A stretch of DNA of 43,460 nt from Caldisericum exile_A (lineage in GTDB: Bacteria > Caldisericota > Caldisericia > Caldisericales > Caldisericaceae): assembly GCF_047785965.1 (NCBI RefSeq), contig NZ_JBLOBF010000011.1:1-43460 (forward strand), written 5' to 3'. This document shows positions 25,397 through 35,029 of the stretch, piece after piece. The notes under the pieces are model-generated. The model worked only from the letters and a program-made list of their open reading frames with translations, made no database searches and was not told the origin of the DNA. Numbering within the stretch: the stretch's first letter is position 1; every line of letters starts with the position of its first letter. A program made the position numbers and the translations under genes.

Positions 25397-26180
25397 GGTA
25401 TATTTAGAAGGAGCAGAGTGTGAAATCAAAAGAAGCATTCAATACAAAGTAAATGCGCTATTTTATCTATCTGTAGTGCTCATTCCACCGTTAGCACTTT
25501 TTTTTCTTTGGAAAAGCATACTTTCAAATGGTGGTAATATAGGAAGTTATGACCTTTCCGCAATGGTAACATACTTTATTGTTACACAATTCTTTGTTAT
25601 GAACACACCGTATTCTGCTTGGATTGAAATTGGAGAAAGTATTAAGGATGGAACTTTTAGTCTTTGGCTTACAAAACCAATTAATCATTATCTTCTTTAT
25701 CTGTTTAGGCTCATTGGTGCATGGGTTTTACAATGGATTTTTGGGATCTTGGGTGTTATAGCTATTTCTTTCATACTAAAAGGTTATGTTGTTATTCAAA
25801 AAGAAACATGGAGATATATTATGAGTGTACTGTTCTGGTTTGGAGGAATTGTAATTGGCTTTAGTTATGGTTATATCCTTAACCTGTTGAGTTTCTGGTT
25901 TGAAAGGAGTACATATGTGATTTACTTCTCTGAGGGAATTGTTGCTCTGGTTTCAGGTATGTTAATTCCACTTGATCTATTACCTGTAAAGAGGGTTTGG
26001 CTCTTCCTGCCATTTCGCTTCTGCGGTTATATTCCAGCACAAATATTTTTAGGAAAACTAACAATTAAAGAAATTAGTTTCGAATTTTTTTCAATGATTC
26101 TTTGGGTATTTGTATTTATCATCTTATCTGATTTTATTTTTAAAAGAGGATGTAAAAAGTTTGTAGCATCGGGGGGATAA
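25389..26180 (+). CDS. ABC-2 family exporter permease, first subunit
   Basis: A 263-residue protein with six TMs, matching the ABC-2 family PF06182/COG4587. The ATG at 25389 follows AAGGAG (25378-25383) and overlaps the ATPase stop by eight bases; the longer frame upstream would run inside the ATPase gene. It forms the membrane channel with the next gene product. Confidence 0.8.
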   Translation: MFRVYLEGAECEIKRSIQYKVNALFYLSVVLIPPLALFFLWKSILSNGGNIGSYDLSAMVTYFIVTQFFVMNTPYSAWIEIGESIKDGTFSLWLTKPINHYLLYLFRLIGAWVLQWIFGILGVIAISFILKGYVVIQKETWRYIMSVLFWFGGIVIGFSYGYILNLLSFWFERSTYVIYFSEGIVALVSGMLIPLDLLPVKRVWLFLPFRFCGYIPAQIFLGKLTIKEISFEFFSMILWVFVFIILSDFIFKRGCKKFVASGG

Positions 26181-26181
26181 T

Positions 26182-26958
26182 ATGCTGAAATTCCTGCGGG
26201 CGCTTTTTAAATTACGACTTAAATTAGATTTAGCATTCAGAATAGATATAGTTTTTAATTTTCTTAATCAATTAGTTTATTTTATAGGAGTATTGCTTCT
26301 TTTCAAGGCAATCTATCTAAACGTGAATTCAATCGGAGGATGGGATATAGGAGATATGTATATCTTGCTTGGAACCTATTTTATTCTTACTGAATTGTAC
26401 AGTACGACATTCAGAGGCGGTCTTTTAAATCTGCCAGAAACTGTTAAGGAAGGAAACCTTGAGGTTTACCTTTTAAAACCTGTAAATACAATCATATTTC
26501 TTTTGTTACAAAAAGTGAATGTTGGGAGAATTTGGAGGATTCTTCCTGGATTGATATTGTTAACTTATGGACTAAAGATAGATTCAATTCATATTGGTCT
26601 AAATCTATTGCTTTATACAATTTCGTTTGTTTTTTCGCTTTTGATTTATACTCTTCAAGCTTTTTGCGTTAGTCTACTTTCCTTTTGGTTTTACGAGGTA
26701 AATAACCTATTCTACATTTACGATGATCTAATAGAATTTGCAAAGTATCCTGACTCCGTTTATTCAGGCTTTATTAGAAAGATTTTTCTTTCTGTGATAC
26801 CAGTAATTGTATTTTCAAGTTTTCCTGCAAGAATTCTTACTGGCTCCTTAGACTTAAAAGAAAGCTTTGTATTTCAAATTATTTTGTTACTTGTGTTTCT
26901 TCTTACTTCATTAATTCTTTGGGAAACCGGGCTTAAGAAATATCAAGGAAGAGGATAA
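26182..26958 (+). CDS. ABC-2 family exporter permease, second subunit
   Basis: A 258-residue protein with six TMs (PF06182/COG3694 type). The segment GLLNLPETVKEGNLEVYLLKPVN (about residues 79-101; split here GLLNLPETVKEGNL / EVYLLKPVN) matches the cytoplasmic loop that also appears in its sister as IKDGTFSLWLTKPIN. It starts one base after the preceding stop with GGGGGG as ribosome site. The operon ends here; no terminator was seen. Confidence 0.8.
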   Translation: MLKFLRALFKLRLKLDLAFRIDIVFNFLNQLVYFIGVLLLFKAIYLNVNSIGGWDIGDMYILLGTYFILTELYSTTFRGGLLNLPETVKEGNLEVYLLKPVNTIIFLLLQKVNVGRIWRILPGLILLTYGLKIDSIHIGLNLLLYTISFVFSLLIYTLQAFCVSLLSFWFYEVNNLFYIYDDLIEFAKYPDSVYSGFIRKIFLSVIPVIVFSSFPARILTGSLDLKESFVFQIILLLVFLLTSLILWETGLKKYQGRG

Positions 26959-26971
26959 GTTTTAGAAAATT

Positions 26972-27424
26972 ATGTCATTAATAGTATCAATTAAAGTTGA
27001 CAAAAACATCATCATAGCAGCAGACACAAGAGTCCATTTTCCAAAAACTGGTTATTATTCAGACAATGCAAAAAAGATTTTTATCTTTGAAGGGAAAATT
27101 GCTATAGGTTGGATTGGAGATCAAGATTTTTCGCTTAAAACTATAGAAAACGTACTTTCCAACGAATTTTTTACAATGTTAGGAACAGACCTGAGAGATA
27201 TATTATATCTCTCAAACTTGAAACCTTTCATAGATAATTCTGATAAGGCAATAAAATCATTAATATTTGTTTTCAAAGAAACTTCTAAGCACTTTGTAAA
27301 TGTAAGTCCTGAAATTAATGTCTATGTACTATCCAAAAATGGTACTGTTTCATTGTCCGAAAAAGTTATTAAGAGTTTAGAAGTAGAAGTCTTTAAAACA
27401 TCTCTCGTCAATAAAACTTCTTAA
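26972..27424 (+). CDS. Proteasome/HslV-like Ntn-hydrolase candidate
   Basis: A 150-residue protein beginning MSLIVSIKVDKNIIIAADTR, the two-strand start of the proteasome beta/HslV fold. If Met1 is removed (Ser follows, so methionine aminopeptidase should act), the new N-terminus is Ser1, the Asp of AADTR becomes residue 17 and a Lys of NAKKIF residue 33, the same numbering as the Thr1-Asp17-Lys33 catalytic set of proteasomes. It is shorter than HslV (about 175) and its C-terminal half is not conserved in ways I recognise. No ATPase partner is nearby and no clear ribosome site precedes it. It may be a self-processing amidohydrolase or an inactive relative. Confidence 0.5.
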   Translation: MSLIVSIKVDKNIIIAADTRVHFPKTGYYSDNAKKIFIFEGKIAIGWIGDQDFSLKTIENVLSNEFFTMLGTDLRDILYLSNLKPFIDNSDKAIKSLIFVFKETSKHFVNVSPEINVYVLSKNGTVSLSEKVIKSLEVEVFKTSLVNKTS

Positions 27425-27487
27425 TTCCCGACATCCACAACCTATATAACTATGTCGTCTCTGGAATATCCTATACTTACTGAAGCG

Positions 27488-28369
27488 TTATTTATTTTCT
27501 AAATAGAAGAAGAAAATTTTATTATTAGACTTATCCTGATAAACATTACTTACCTTGTAGGTCTTTGCGTATTCCTCAGCAATTTGTAAAGCTTCGTTTC
27601 TTGTTCCTTCAACCTTAACATACTTTTTACCTTGCTTAGTCATGCCTTCTTCAAATTTAATTTGGCTTTTTTCTTCATAGGGCTTTGCTGTAGACAGTTT
27701 TTCAACTATGGACTCAACAAGCTCTTGAGAAAGTTGTGCCCTTGGCTTATCTAAAATAAAATTAATAAATCCCAAAGCTCCCGAAACAACAGGAATTGAA
27801 GAATAATCAGCCTTAATCCAATCAACCTGTTTTAACACAATTACTGGATATATGATATCTTTTACTTGCTCATAAATTTCTTTTGCGTTATTTTCAAGCC
27901 ACAACTTGAACAAATTAAAATGTCTTTTATGTTGTGCTGTTGGATTGCTAACTCTTTCCCATTTCCTGCCTTGCTTCATCTTCCACTCTTTATCACTTGC
28001 AAGAAAAGAGCCACTCCAAGTTTTTACCTCGATTAGGAAAATGCCTCTTAGATTAACCACGATACTATCTAATTGTATAAACTCATCTTTTGCCACTTCA
28101 AATACATAATCTGGAAGTACAAAAGAATCAGATTTGAGAAGAAGCCACATTTGATTTTTTAACTCATTTTCCCCACTAGAACCTATTGATTCGTTATGAT
28201 ACTGTTTTCTGTCGAACTTATCTACGGCAGTGTTACTGAAAAGCCTAGCAAAAAATCCGCTGTCATCGTTTTCTTGTACTTGTTGCCGCTCCCTTGCTAT
28301 TTTTAGTTTTATCTTCTCATAGAACTTTTCTTTTATCTTTTCGTCCTGTTGGATTACTTTTGCAAACAT
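27488..28369 (-). CDS. NERD-domain nuclease-like protein
   Basis: A 293-residue protein. Residues about 60-170 form a NERD (nuclease-related) domain of the PD-(D/E)xK fold: SSGENEL with Glu67, QLDSIVV with Asp101 and IEVKTWSG with Glu114 and Lys116, so all catalytic positions are present. The N-terminal 50 residues are charged and helical. It starts one base inside the methyltransferase stop (TGATG) with AAGGAGG upstream, so it is tightly co-translated with it and is best seen as the third part of the defence-type cassette. The C-terminal part (LEGMTKQGKKYVKVEG-like beta hairpins) may be a small binding domain. Confidence 0.78.
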   Translation of the reverse strand: MFAKVIQQDEKIKEKFYEKIKLKIARERQQVQENDDSGFFARLFSNTAVDKFDRKQYHNESIGSSGENELKNQMWLLLKSDSFVLPDYVFEVAKDEFIQLDSIVVNLRGIFLIEVKTWSGSFLASDKEWKMKQGRKWERVSNPTAQHKRHFNLFKLWLENNAKEIYEQVKDIIYPVIVLKQVDWIKADYSSIPVVSGALGFINFILDKPRAQLSQELVESIVEKLSTAKPYEEKSQIKFEEGMTKQGKKYVKVEGTRNEALQIAEEYAKTYKVSNVYQDKSNNKIFFFYLENK

Positions 28370-31300
28370 CAGTTACCTCCTTCAATGATTTTTATCTCTT
28401 CGTCAGTTAAACCATAGAGTTGATAAACCAGCTGGTCAATTTGGCGCTCAAGATCAGATATATCAGCATCGGGGTTTTGTTGTTTTGCTTGAAGAATCTT
28501 GTCGACAAGAGATTCAATTTGAGGAACAATATTTTTGTTTTGGGAGGTGGCAAGGGGAATGGGAAATCTTCCTATGAATGTCCCTTTTATTTCTCCTTCT
28601 ATTCCACCGCCCATATAAAACTTGTAAAAAGCGAATTTGAATAATTTTGAATTGAAAATACCTAAAAGAAATTTACTGTATTTTTCAGTAGTTATAAAAT
28701 GCGTAGTTGCTTCACAATAAAAACCTTCGGGGACTAAGGTAAACTTAGGTTGTTGAGTTACCCTTTGCCACACAATCTTTTCCTTTTCAAACTCGGGATA
28801 GTAATCTGAAGCCCATCTTTGTAAAGCATACCATTCATATCTAACTCCTGTTTCATCTTTATTTCTATTAGACAACTGCTCTTTATAATTTAGTAGGTAG
28901 TTATAAAGTGTAGGAAATTGTTTTTTAAATTCATCCTCTGCTTTCTGCGAAGCACCTGATATTGTTTTGTCCTCATGAAGCGGAAAATGCCAGGGAATAT
29001 ATATCACCCACAACCCAGCCCACTTATAATAATACTTTCCAATGTCTCTCCCCCTTAAAACTGGTTTTATTATCTCTTCCGTTCTTTTTCTCTCTTCATC
29101 TGTTTTGCAATTTGCCAAAATCTCATTTCTTGTTTTAGTGTCAATTATAAACGCTTCATTAAAACCTGTTTTTATTCCATAATAAATTTTTACATCCCAA
29201 TCTTTTAGCGGTTTGCCAATACTTTCTATTTTCTTTTTAAGGGCTAATACTTTATCATCTGCCAAAGTCCAAGCAGAATCCGATAAATCTTCCTGGCTCA
29301 TCACAGACGCATTTCTATTAAAATAACCATACAAATCTTTCCCGTCAAAATCATCTGAAACATTCAAATAGAAAAACTCGTTAACATTAGCAGAAGGCTT
29401 CTTTTCAAAAACTACAATGTTTGTATCAACTGTAGCTTCAAAGACTTTATACCCACCAAAATCAATTATCTCTTTCAATATCGTTTTTTCTTTCAAGAAT
29501 TTCCTGAGTTTTTCTCCATACTTTGCTCTCATCCACTTGTTAGACGAGATAAATGTGAGGATACCGCCATCTTTAAGCAAATCATAACCTTTTTCATAGA
29601 AGTAGGTGTAAAGGTCAGATGTAGAATTAAAGACAAAGTATCCTTGTTTTGCAAGGTTCTCTTTTTGGTCTTTGATTTTTTCCTGCCTTACATACGGCGG
29701 ATTTGCAATGACAATGTCAAAGCCATCTTTTGCGCTTGGAAAGAAATATTTCACATTGAAGAATTTGACGGGTTTATCTAAAAAAATATTCTTGTAACTG
29801 TCCCATAGTTTCATTTGATAGCTCAAATCATTAATAATTTTATCCTGTGGGGGTGTTGTCTTCCGCATTCTCCCGTCCAACGATTTTCCCCGATACTGTA
29901 TCTCTTCACGTTTTTCGCTGACTTTTTTGTCTATTAACTTTTCTATTTTACCTCTTAAATCCTCCTTTTTCTTGCGGTCAGAGGCATAAAAATAATTATT
30001 GGTAAGCTCTTTGAGGTCATCAAAATATGTATCCTTGATAAGCTTTGTTTCATCTGTTTCGTTTATCTTCTCGGCTTTCTCCACATCAATGAGTGAGTCT
30101 GCAATGACAAACTTGAAATCAAGGTTTGGTAAGGGCTCTACTCCCGAGTTATGTTTTGATTTATCCACTTTTATATCAACTACAAGGGTTAGAAAAGACC
30201 TTAGCCTTGATATTTCTATTGCGATGGGCTGGATGTCGATGCCGAAGATTGAATCTCTTAGAATGCCAAGCTTCCTCAAATAGTTTTCCTCTTCGCGCTC
30301 TTCTGACCATTTTTCTTTTGTCTTTTCTCTCAATGTAGGATCATCTATCTTTGAGAGTTTCTTCTCAAGCCAAAGTTTATTGTCTGGGTCAACTTTCCTT
30401 AAAACGAGAAGCAGCTTTTGCAGCAAACCCATCGGGAATGCTCCAGAACCACAAGCAGGGTCAATCACTTTGAGCTCATCAATTGCATCGATGATTTGCA
30501 ATTTGTCATCATCTGTTAAATCTATTTCCTCGCTCTGATACGACAAAAGGTTGTCAATGATTTTTTCTTGAAGCTTTGTCTTGTTAAGAAAGTAATACTT
30601 TAGGCTTTTGGTTACCATATAGTCCACAATAACTCTCGGCGTGTAATAACTGCCTGTGAGCTTCCTTGCGGTTTCTTGAGTCTCTTCGTTAATTTCTGCA
30701 AGAAGGTTCTCAAAAATTCGCCCAAGCATTTCTGGGTCTATTGAAATTTCTAAATCCACAGGAGTGCTTTCATCTACGGTAAAGTTGTACCTGTCGAGGA
30801 TTTTAAAGAGATCTTTGAACCATTTATCGTCTATTTTTACGGAAAAATTAATCCTTTTGCTAAAATCATTTTGCTTTGAATCGTAAAAATCTTCGTCTAA
30901 GCGTGACTCAAAAAGACCGCCATTGAGAAAAGGAATATCTTTGAATAGAGAGTTTTGCTTGAAAATTGTTTCTCTATCTTCAATCCTTTTGTTTAGGACT
31001 TCAAAGAATAATGGTTCAAGAACGCTATGGTAATAACTATTAGAAGTTCTTAATTCAATAGGAAGCATTTCTTTATAATTATCTACCGCTTTTGCAGAAA
31101 GAACAGAGTCACTTATCAGATCTTTCTTTTTGAGAAACCATAAGAATATGAGCCTACTTAATAATTTGATGGCAAAGATTCGTTCAACCTTAGGATCCTG
31201 CGTGGGCAATTTGAGGATTTTAGAATGCTCTTCCTCTTTATTTCCTCGTTTGACCTTACCACCTATAAGCTCATAAAATTTGTTTGCAATTTCCACGAAA

Positions 31301-31821
31301 AAGTCTTTGGTAACCTTTTCTACGCTGAATGCATTTACTAAATCCTCTAATGTGTTTTGTTTTCCTATTATGCTTCCAAGTTGGGTGCTTGCAGTGTGAA
31401 TGTTTTCTTGTCCCACAACATAATAATATCTTTTCGCTTCGGAGATTTCTTTATCAACGCCCTTTTCGCTAAGCTTATATGAAACAGTCACAAGAGCAAT
31501 CTTCCATTTTGCCTCGTTTGGCGTGTGGTAGGCAACAATTGCGGCTTCTACTACTTGCTTTTGCAAATATTGAGCAACAAGATTCCTCTGAAAAGTAGGG
31601 GAAGATTCAACATTGCTTTTGAGCTCTACATCAAGCGCAAAAACACTTTTCCCGTTCATTTTGCTTTTGCCAAGGAAGCTAAAAGAGGAAACCTTCTCTT
31701 TTTGAGAATCATTTAACTCTATTGTACCTGTTTGTTCCTCAAAGTTTGGAAGTATTTCTTTTACAAGATACAGAAAATTTGCGCGTGAGTAAGAATTCTT
31801 AAGATAAGCTTCGAGATTCAT
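28369..31821 (-). CDS. Eco57I-class adenine methyltransferase/restriction protein
   Basis: An 1150-residue protein. The N-terminal 400 residues may carry a nuclease domain (FALDVELKS has a D-x-ExK pattern near residue 60). The methyltransferase core has motif I DPACGSGAF at 454-462 and motif IV NPPY at 707-710, which indicates N6-adenine methylation, followed by an Eco57I-like target-recognition region and the TaqI-type C-terminus. The ATG at 31821 follows AGGAGG; the preceding TTG is not needed. It overlaps the helicase gene by 23 bases. Helicase plus methylase in one operon suggests a restriction or anti-phage system; without tests it could be an orphan modification enzyme. Confidence 0.82.
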   Translation of the reverse strand: MNLEAYLKNSYSRANFLYLVKEILPNFEEQTGTIELNDSQKEKVSSFSFLGKSKMNGKSVFALDVELKSNVESSPTFQRNLVAQYLQKQVVEAAIVAYHTPNEAKWKIALVTVSYKLSEKGVDKEISEAKRYYYVVGQENIHTASTQLGSIIGKQNTLEDLVNAFSVEKVTKDFFVEIANKFYELIGGKVKRGNKEEEHSKILKLPTQDPKVERIFAIKLLSRLIFLWFLKKKDLISDSVLSAKAVDNYKEMLPIELRTSNSYYHSVLEPLFFEVLNKRIEDRETIFKQNSLFKDIPFLNGGLFESRLDEDFYDSKQNDFSKRINFSVKIDDKWFKDLFKILDRYNFTVDESTPVDLEISIDPEMLGRIFENLLAEINEETQETARKLTGSYYTPRVIVDYMVTKSLKYYFLNKTKLQEKIIDNLLSYQSEEIDLTDDDKLQIIDAIDELKVIDPACGSGAFPMGLLQKLLLVLRKVDPDNKLWLEKKLSKIDDPTLREKTKEKWSEEREEENYLRKLGILRDSIFGIDIQPIAIEISRLRSFLTLVVDIKVDKSKHNSGVEPLPNLDFKFVIADSLIDVEKAEKINETDETKLIKDTYFDDLKELTNNYFYASDRKKKEDLRGKIEKLIDKKVSEKREEIQYRGKSLDGRMRKTTPPQDKIINDLSYQMKLWDSYKNIFLDKPVKFFNVKYFFPSAKDGFDIVIANPPYVRQEKIKDQKENLAKQGYFVFNSTSDLYTYFYEKGYDLLKDGGILTFISSNKWMRAKYGEKLRKFLKEKTILKEIIDFGGYKVFEATVDTNIVVFEKKPSANVNEFFYLNVSDDFDGKDLYGYFNRNASVMSQEDLSDSAWTLADDKVLALKKKIESIGKPLKDWDVKIYYGIKTGFNEAFIIDTKTRNEILANCKTDEERKRTEEIIKPVLRGRDIGKYYYKWAGLWVIYIPWHFPLHEDKTISGASQKAEDEFKKQFPTLYNYLLNYKEQLSNRNKDETGVRYEWYALQRWASDYYPEFEKEKIVWQRVTQQPKFTLVPEGFYCEATTHFITTEKYSKFLLGIFNSKLFKFAFYKFYMGGGIEGEIKGTFIGRFPIPLATSQNKNIVPQIESLVDKILQAKQQNPDADISDLERQIDQLVYQLYGLTDEEIKIIEGGN

Positions 31822-34800
31822 CAAGTCCCTCCTTGAATACGCTTGAGAGTATAACCTTTTTATCTGGTTTTTCTTTAAACTGTCTCATTGAAGAATAAAC
31901 ATATTCATCACGAATCAGTTCTAAAAGTATTTTCACTTTCTGGGTTGGCTCAATTACATTTTGCAGTTTTTTGTTAGCAAGTTTTACTATATACTGAGAA
32001 ATCGCACCTGCCTGAAGCGCATCTTTCAAAGTATTTAAATATTCAACATGCGTTGCACAGCTTAAATCGTTAATAAGTGCATTCACAATTGGAAGCAGTT
32101 TTTTTGTTGATTGTGGCAAACGTCTATTTATGTCAGATTCAATTGCCATTTGAAGGTCTTGTTCAAACTGCTCATTGTTCTTCCTAAACATATCATAGAA
32201 AAAATCAGGGATACGGTTTGCAGGTTCAGTTGGCTTAGCTTTAATCATATTGAAAGCGTCAATCGGAGCAAGCTCAATTGTTTGAGCCTCACCTGTCAAA
32301 TAAAATTTGGGCAAGTTGCCATATTTAAAGAATGTTATTACTTTATTTTCCTTTGCAAGCCTTGTTGCTCGCGCTTTGATGGGTATATGCTTAATTTTCT
32401 CGAAGAGCTCACGATTTTTATCCCTTATACTTCTTATTTCTTGTAAATACTTAAGTTCCGGGTCGATTTCAGCTTCTTCATAAGTTGATATTTTGTTCAT
32501 CAAGTCAAATATTCCAGTAGTGTTGGATGTGTCAAACTCGGTGAGGTATTTTGAATCTGCGCCAAGCGTATTTATGAACATCTCAATCTTTCGAGTGGCT
32601 GCGGCTTTAAGGAAGATTTTGTTTTCTGTTTTCTGCGTGGGAAAGAAGTTGTAAATATAAATCTTTCCTTTGGAGCCTACACGGTTTATTCTACCAAACC
32701 TCTGGATTATCCTTGTCGGATTCCATGGTATGTCATAATTAACTATTGCCGTTGCCTTATCAAGGTTGAGGCCCTGCGAAAAAACATCAGTTGAAATTAA
32801 TATCCTGAACTTATCTTCTTGCTTTGGATTCCTTGGGTCGAAATTCCTAACGGCTACTTCAAACTCTGCTTTTGATGACTTGCTTGAGATTGCAATGAAA
32901 GTACCTTTTAGCTTTGGGTCTTTTTCAAATTGCTCTTTGAGATAGTAAAGTGTATCTTCAAATTCAGTAAAGATAATTAATTTTTGCTTTCCAAGAATTT
33001 CGTCACCTAAGAGAAGCTCTCTCATCTTGTCAATTTTTGGGTCAACTGTTACTTTGTCCCAACGAGCCTTTAGGTCTTTAATGATATTTATGTCATTCTG
33101 AAGATCTTTTTTAAATTTTTGTTCAAAATATTCGGAAGGGATCCAGAAAACTGCCTCGTCTCTTTCAACTTCTGTAATCTTTTGTTCCAACTCATCAAGA
33201 TCCATCCTGGCTAAGTTTCCAATGATATTTTTACCTCTTGAAAAAGGAACTTTACCCTTTTCATAAAGCGATAACAACATTTCATAACTTTTAAGCATAT
33301 TTGCAAGGGTTTTTCTAAATGCTTCAAAGGAGCTATCAAGCCTTTTCAGAAAGAGTGTCCTCATAAGACCTGTGAGAAGTGCTTCAGACATTTTCTCAAA
33401 ATCCAAATCTTTTGTATCTATAAATTTGTTTTCCCATAAATAGTCAACGCCATCTGTTTTAAGATAGGATGTAAGTTTATACCTTGCATAAGTAAGAGTT
33501 TTATCATTTCCCTTTGTACTTTTAGATTCGATTGCCTTTACACTGTCTTCAAAAAGGTTGTCTGTCTTCTTATCGAGCTCATAAAACAAAGGCTCAGGGT
33601 CGGATACTTCAGGGAATGTAAGCCCCTGCTTCTCTATATCATCATGGTAAAAATCGAGAATATCCTTCCGAGTTCTACGCACCATTAGATGTTTAATTAC
33701 TTTGTTCTTGATATCATTCGATATATCTTTTACCAATGATTTTATTGAATCAACGCTTAATGCACTATCCTTTTGTTTGAATTTAAGTTCCTTATATTCC
33801 TTTGTTATATCGCTAAAAAAATTATAAAGGTTCTTAAGGTCAGGAATCGTGCTATTAAATTTGTTTTCAAATAAATAAAGTTCGCTTGCTATATCTTGTG
33901 GTTCATTGTTCAAAGGCGTTGCAGTTATAAGCACCACCTTTTTGCCCGCACAAAGCTCATGCAGCACTGCATAACTCTCAGTATCCTCATTTCTGAATGT
34001 GTGTGCCTCATCAATAAAAATTAGTTTATACTTTGAAAATCTATCGAAGTCTATTTTATCAAATTTAAGCATTCCTGAAGATATTATTTTTGGAAATACC
34101 CCAAAGCTTTCCATTACATTTTGCCAATAATCCATTAAAAGCGGAGGGCATACCACGATAGGCCTCTCTGCCAACTTCTTTGCAAGAAGGCTTGCAATAT
34201 ATGTTTTGCCAAGACCTACAACATCGCTAATAAAAACTCCCCCATGTTCTTTTAATATTTTTTCAGCCTGTAAAACCGCTTCTACTTGATATCTAAATTG
34301 CTTGTACTCCTTTGGAAAATCAATTGTTGCAAGGTCGTAATCAATAACATCCTTAAAATATTCGTAAAGCGTTTTGAGATAAATTTCATAAGGAGTGAAA
34401 TCATCTTTAATATAAGTCTCGTTCTTGATGGTTTTTATAAAATCGCTTGTAAGGGGAATGCTTTCTTTCCATAGTTCTTCGAACTTGCCTTCAGCGAACT
34501 CTACGTCAGGTTTATCCTTGAGCTCGACATTGAACTCAAGGTTTTCAGCAAGCCCTGCGGCAGAGAAATTGCTTGAGCCAGTTATTACTTTGCCATAATC
34601 CTCTGAGCCTTCTTTTTTAATCATAATATATATTTTTGCATGAAGTTTTCTGTCAGGGTAGCCTCTTATTTCGAGTTTTCCTTTTTCGAGGTATTCCAAA
34701 AATTTGTATATACCTTCTTCTATTTCTTTCTCGGTTTCTGAATTTTCAAATTCACTTGTTATAAGTTTTTTGATTTCCTTCTTGATTTCAACATCTGTTA

Positions 34801-35029
34801 ATGTGCCTGAAGCTGATGAATATGTGAATTCATCTGTTCCCATACCTACGATTATCCTTATCTTTTCGACACCTTCAAGAGACCGCCATAATTTGTAAAA
34901 ACCCGTAACAAAAAAATAGCCAACGATTACATCAAATTGCCTGGTATTGTTTGAAAGGATCGCTTTAAACCTATCAAATGTTGTGACTCCATCTCGGTTT
35001 GTAAAAAAATGTGTATCAGTTCCTTTCAC
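31799..35029 (-). CDS. PLD-domain SNF2-type helicase
   Basis: A 1076-residue protein starting at GTG (35029), five bases after a perfect AAGGAGG at 35035-35041; the longer frame to 35152 has no ribosome site. Residues about 1-190 hold a phospholipase-D-like domain with one HKD-type motif (His130 in KLHAKIYI, then TGSSNFSAAGL). The superfamily 2 helicase core has Walker A DVVGLGKT with Lys275, DEAH at 340-343 and motif VI QRFGRINR at 776-783. It should use ATP to move along DNA, and its PLD part may cut or bind it. It is the first gene of the cassette. Antisense frames across it are shadows. Confidence 0.85.
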   Translation of the reverse strand: MKGTDTHFFTNRDGVTTFDRFKAILSNNTRQFDVIVGYFFVTGFYKLWRSLEGVEKIRIIVGMGTDEFTYSSASGTLTDVEIKKEIKKLITSEFENSETEKEIEEGIYKFLEYLEKGKLEIRGYPDRKLHAKIYIMIKKEGSEDYGKVITGSSNFSAAGLAENLEFNVELKDKPDVEFAEGKFEELWKESIPLTSDFIKTIKNETYIKDDFTPYEIYLKTLYEYFKDVIDYDLATIDFPKEYKQFRYQVEAVLQAEKILKEHGGVFISDVVGLGKTYIASLLAKKLAERPIVVCPPLLMDYWQNVMESFGVFPKIISSGMLKFDKIDFDRFSKYKLIFIDEAHTFRNEDTESYAVLHELCAGKKVVLITATPLNNEPQDIASELYLFENKFNSTIPDLKNLYNFFSDITKEYKELKFKQKDSALSVDSIKSLVKDISNDIKNKVIKHLMVRRTRKDILDFYHDDIEKQGLTFPEVSDPEPLFYELDKKTDNLFEDSVKAIESKSTKGNDKTLTYARYKLTSYLKTDGVDYLWENKFIDTKDLDFEKMSEALLTGLMRTLFLKRLDSSFEAFRKTLANMLKSYEMLLSLYEKGKVPFSRGKNIIGNLARMDLDELEQKITEVERDEAVFWIPSEYFEQKFKKDLQNDINIIKDLKARWDKVTVDPKIDKMRELLLGDEILGKQKLIIFTEFEDTLYYLKEQFEKDPKLKGTFIAISSKSSKAEFEVAVRNFDPRNPKQEDKFRILISTDVFSQGLNLDKATAIVNYDIPWNPTRIIQRFGRINRVGSKGKIYIYNFFPTQKTENKIFLKAAATRKIEMFINTLGADSKYLTEFDTSNTTGIFDLMNKISTYEEAEIDPELKYLQEIRSIRDKNRELFEKIKHIPIKARATRLAKENKVITFFKYGNLPKFYLTGEAQTIELAPIDAFNMIKAKPTEPANRIPDFFYDMFRKNNEQFEQDLQMAIESDINRRLPQSTKKLLPIVNALINDLSCATHVEYLNTLKDALQAGAISQYIVKLANKKLQNVIEPTQKVKILLELIRDEYVYSSMRQFKEKPDKKVILSSVFKEGLDESRSLS

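Noticed and set aside
32111..32446. Plus-strand open frame inside the helicase, and similar frames inside other genes
   Set aside because: They are antisense shadows of well-supported genes, have no ribosome sites and no recognisable domain.
28369..35029. Calling the helicase-methylase-NERD cassette DISARM or BREX
   Set aside because: No DUF1998 (drmB), no separate drmA, no brxC/pglZ. The gene content overlaps only in the broad classes helicase, PLD and methylase.
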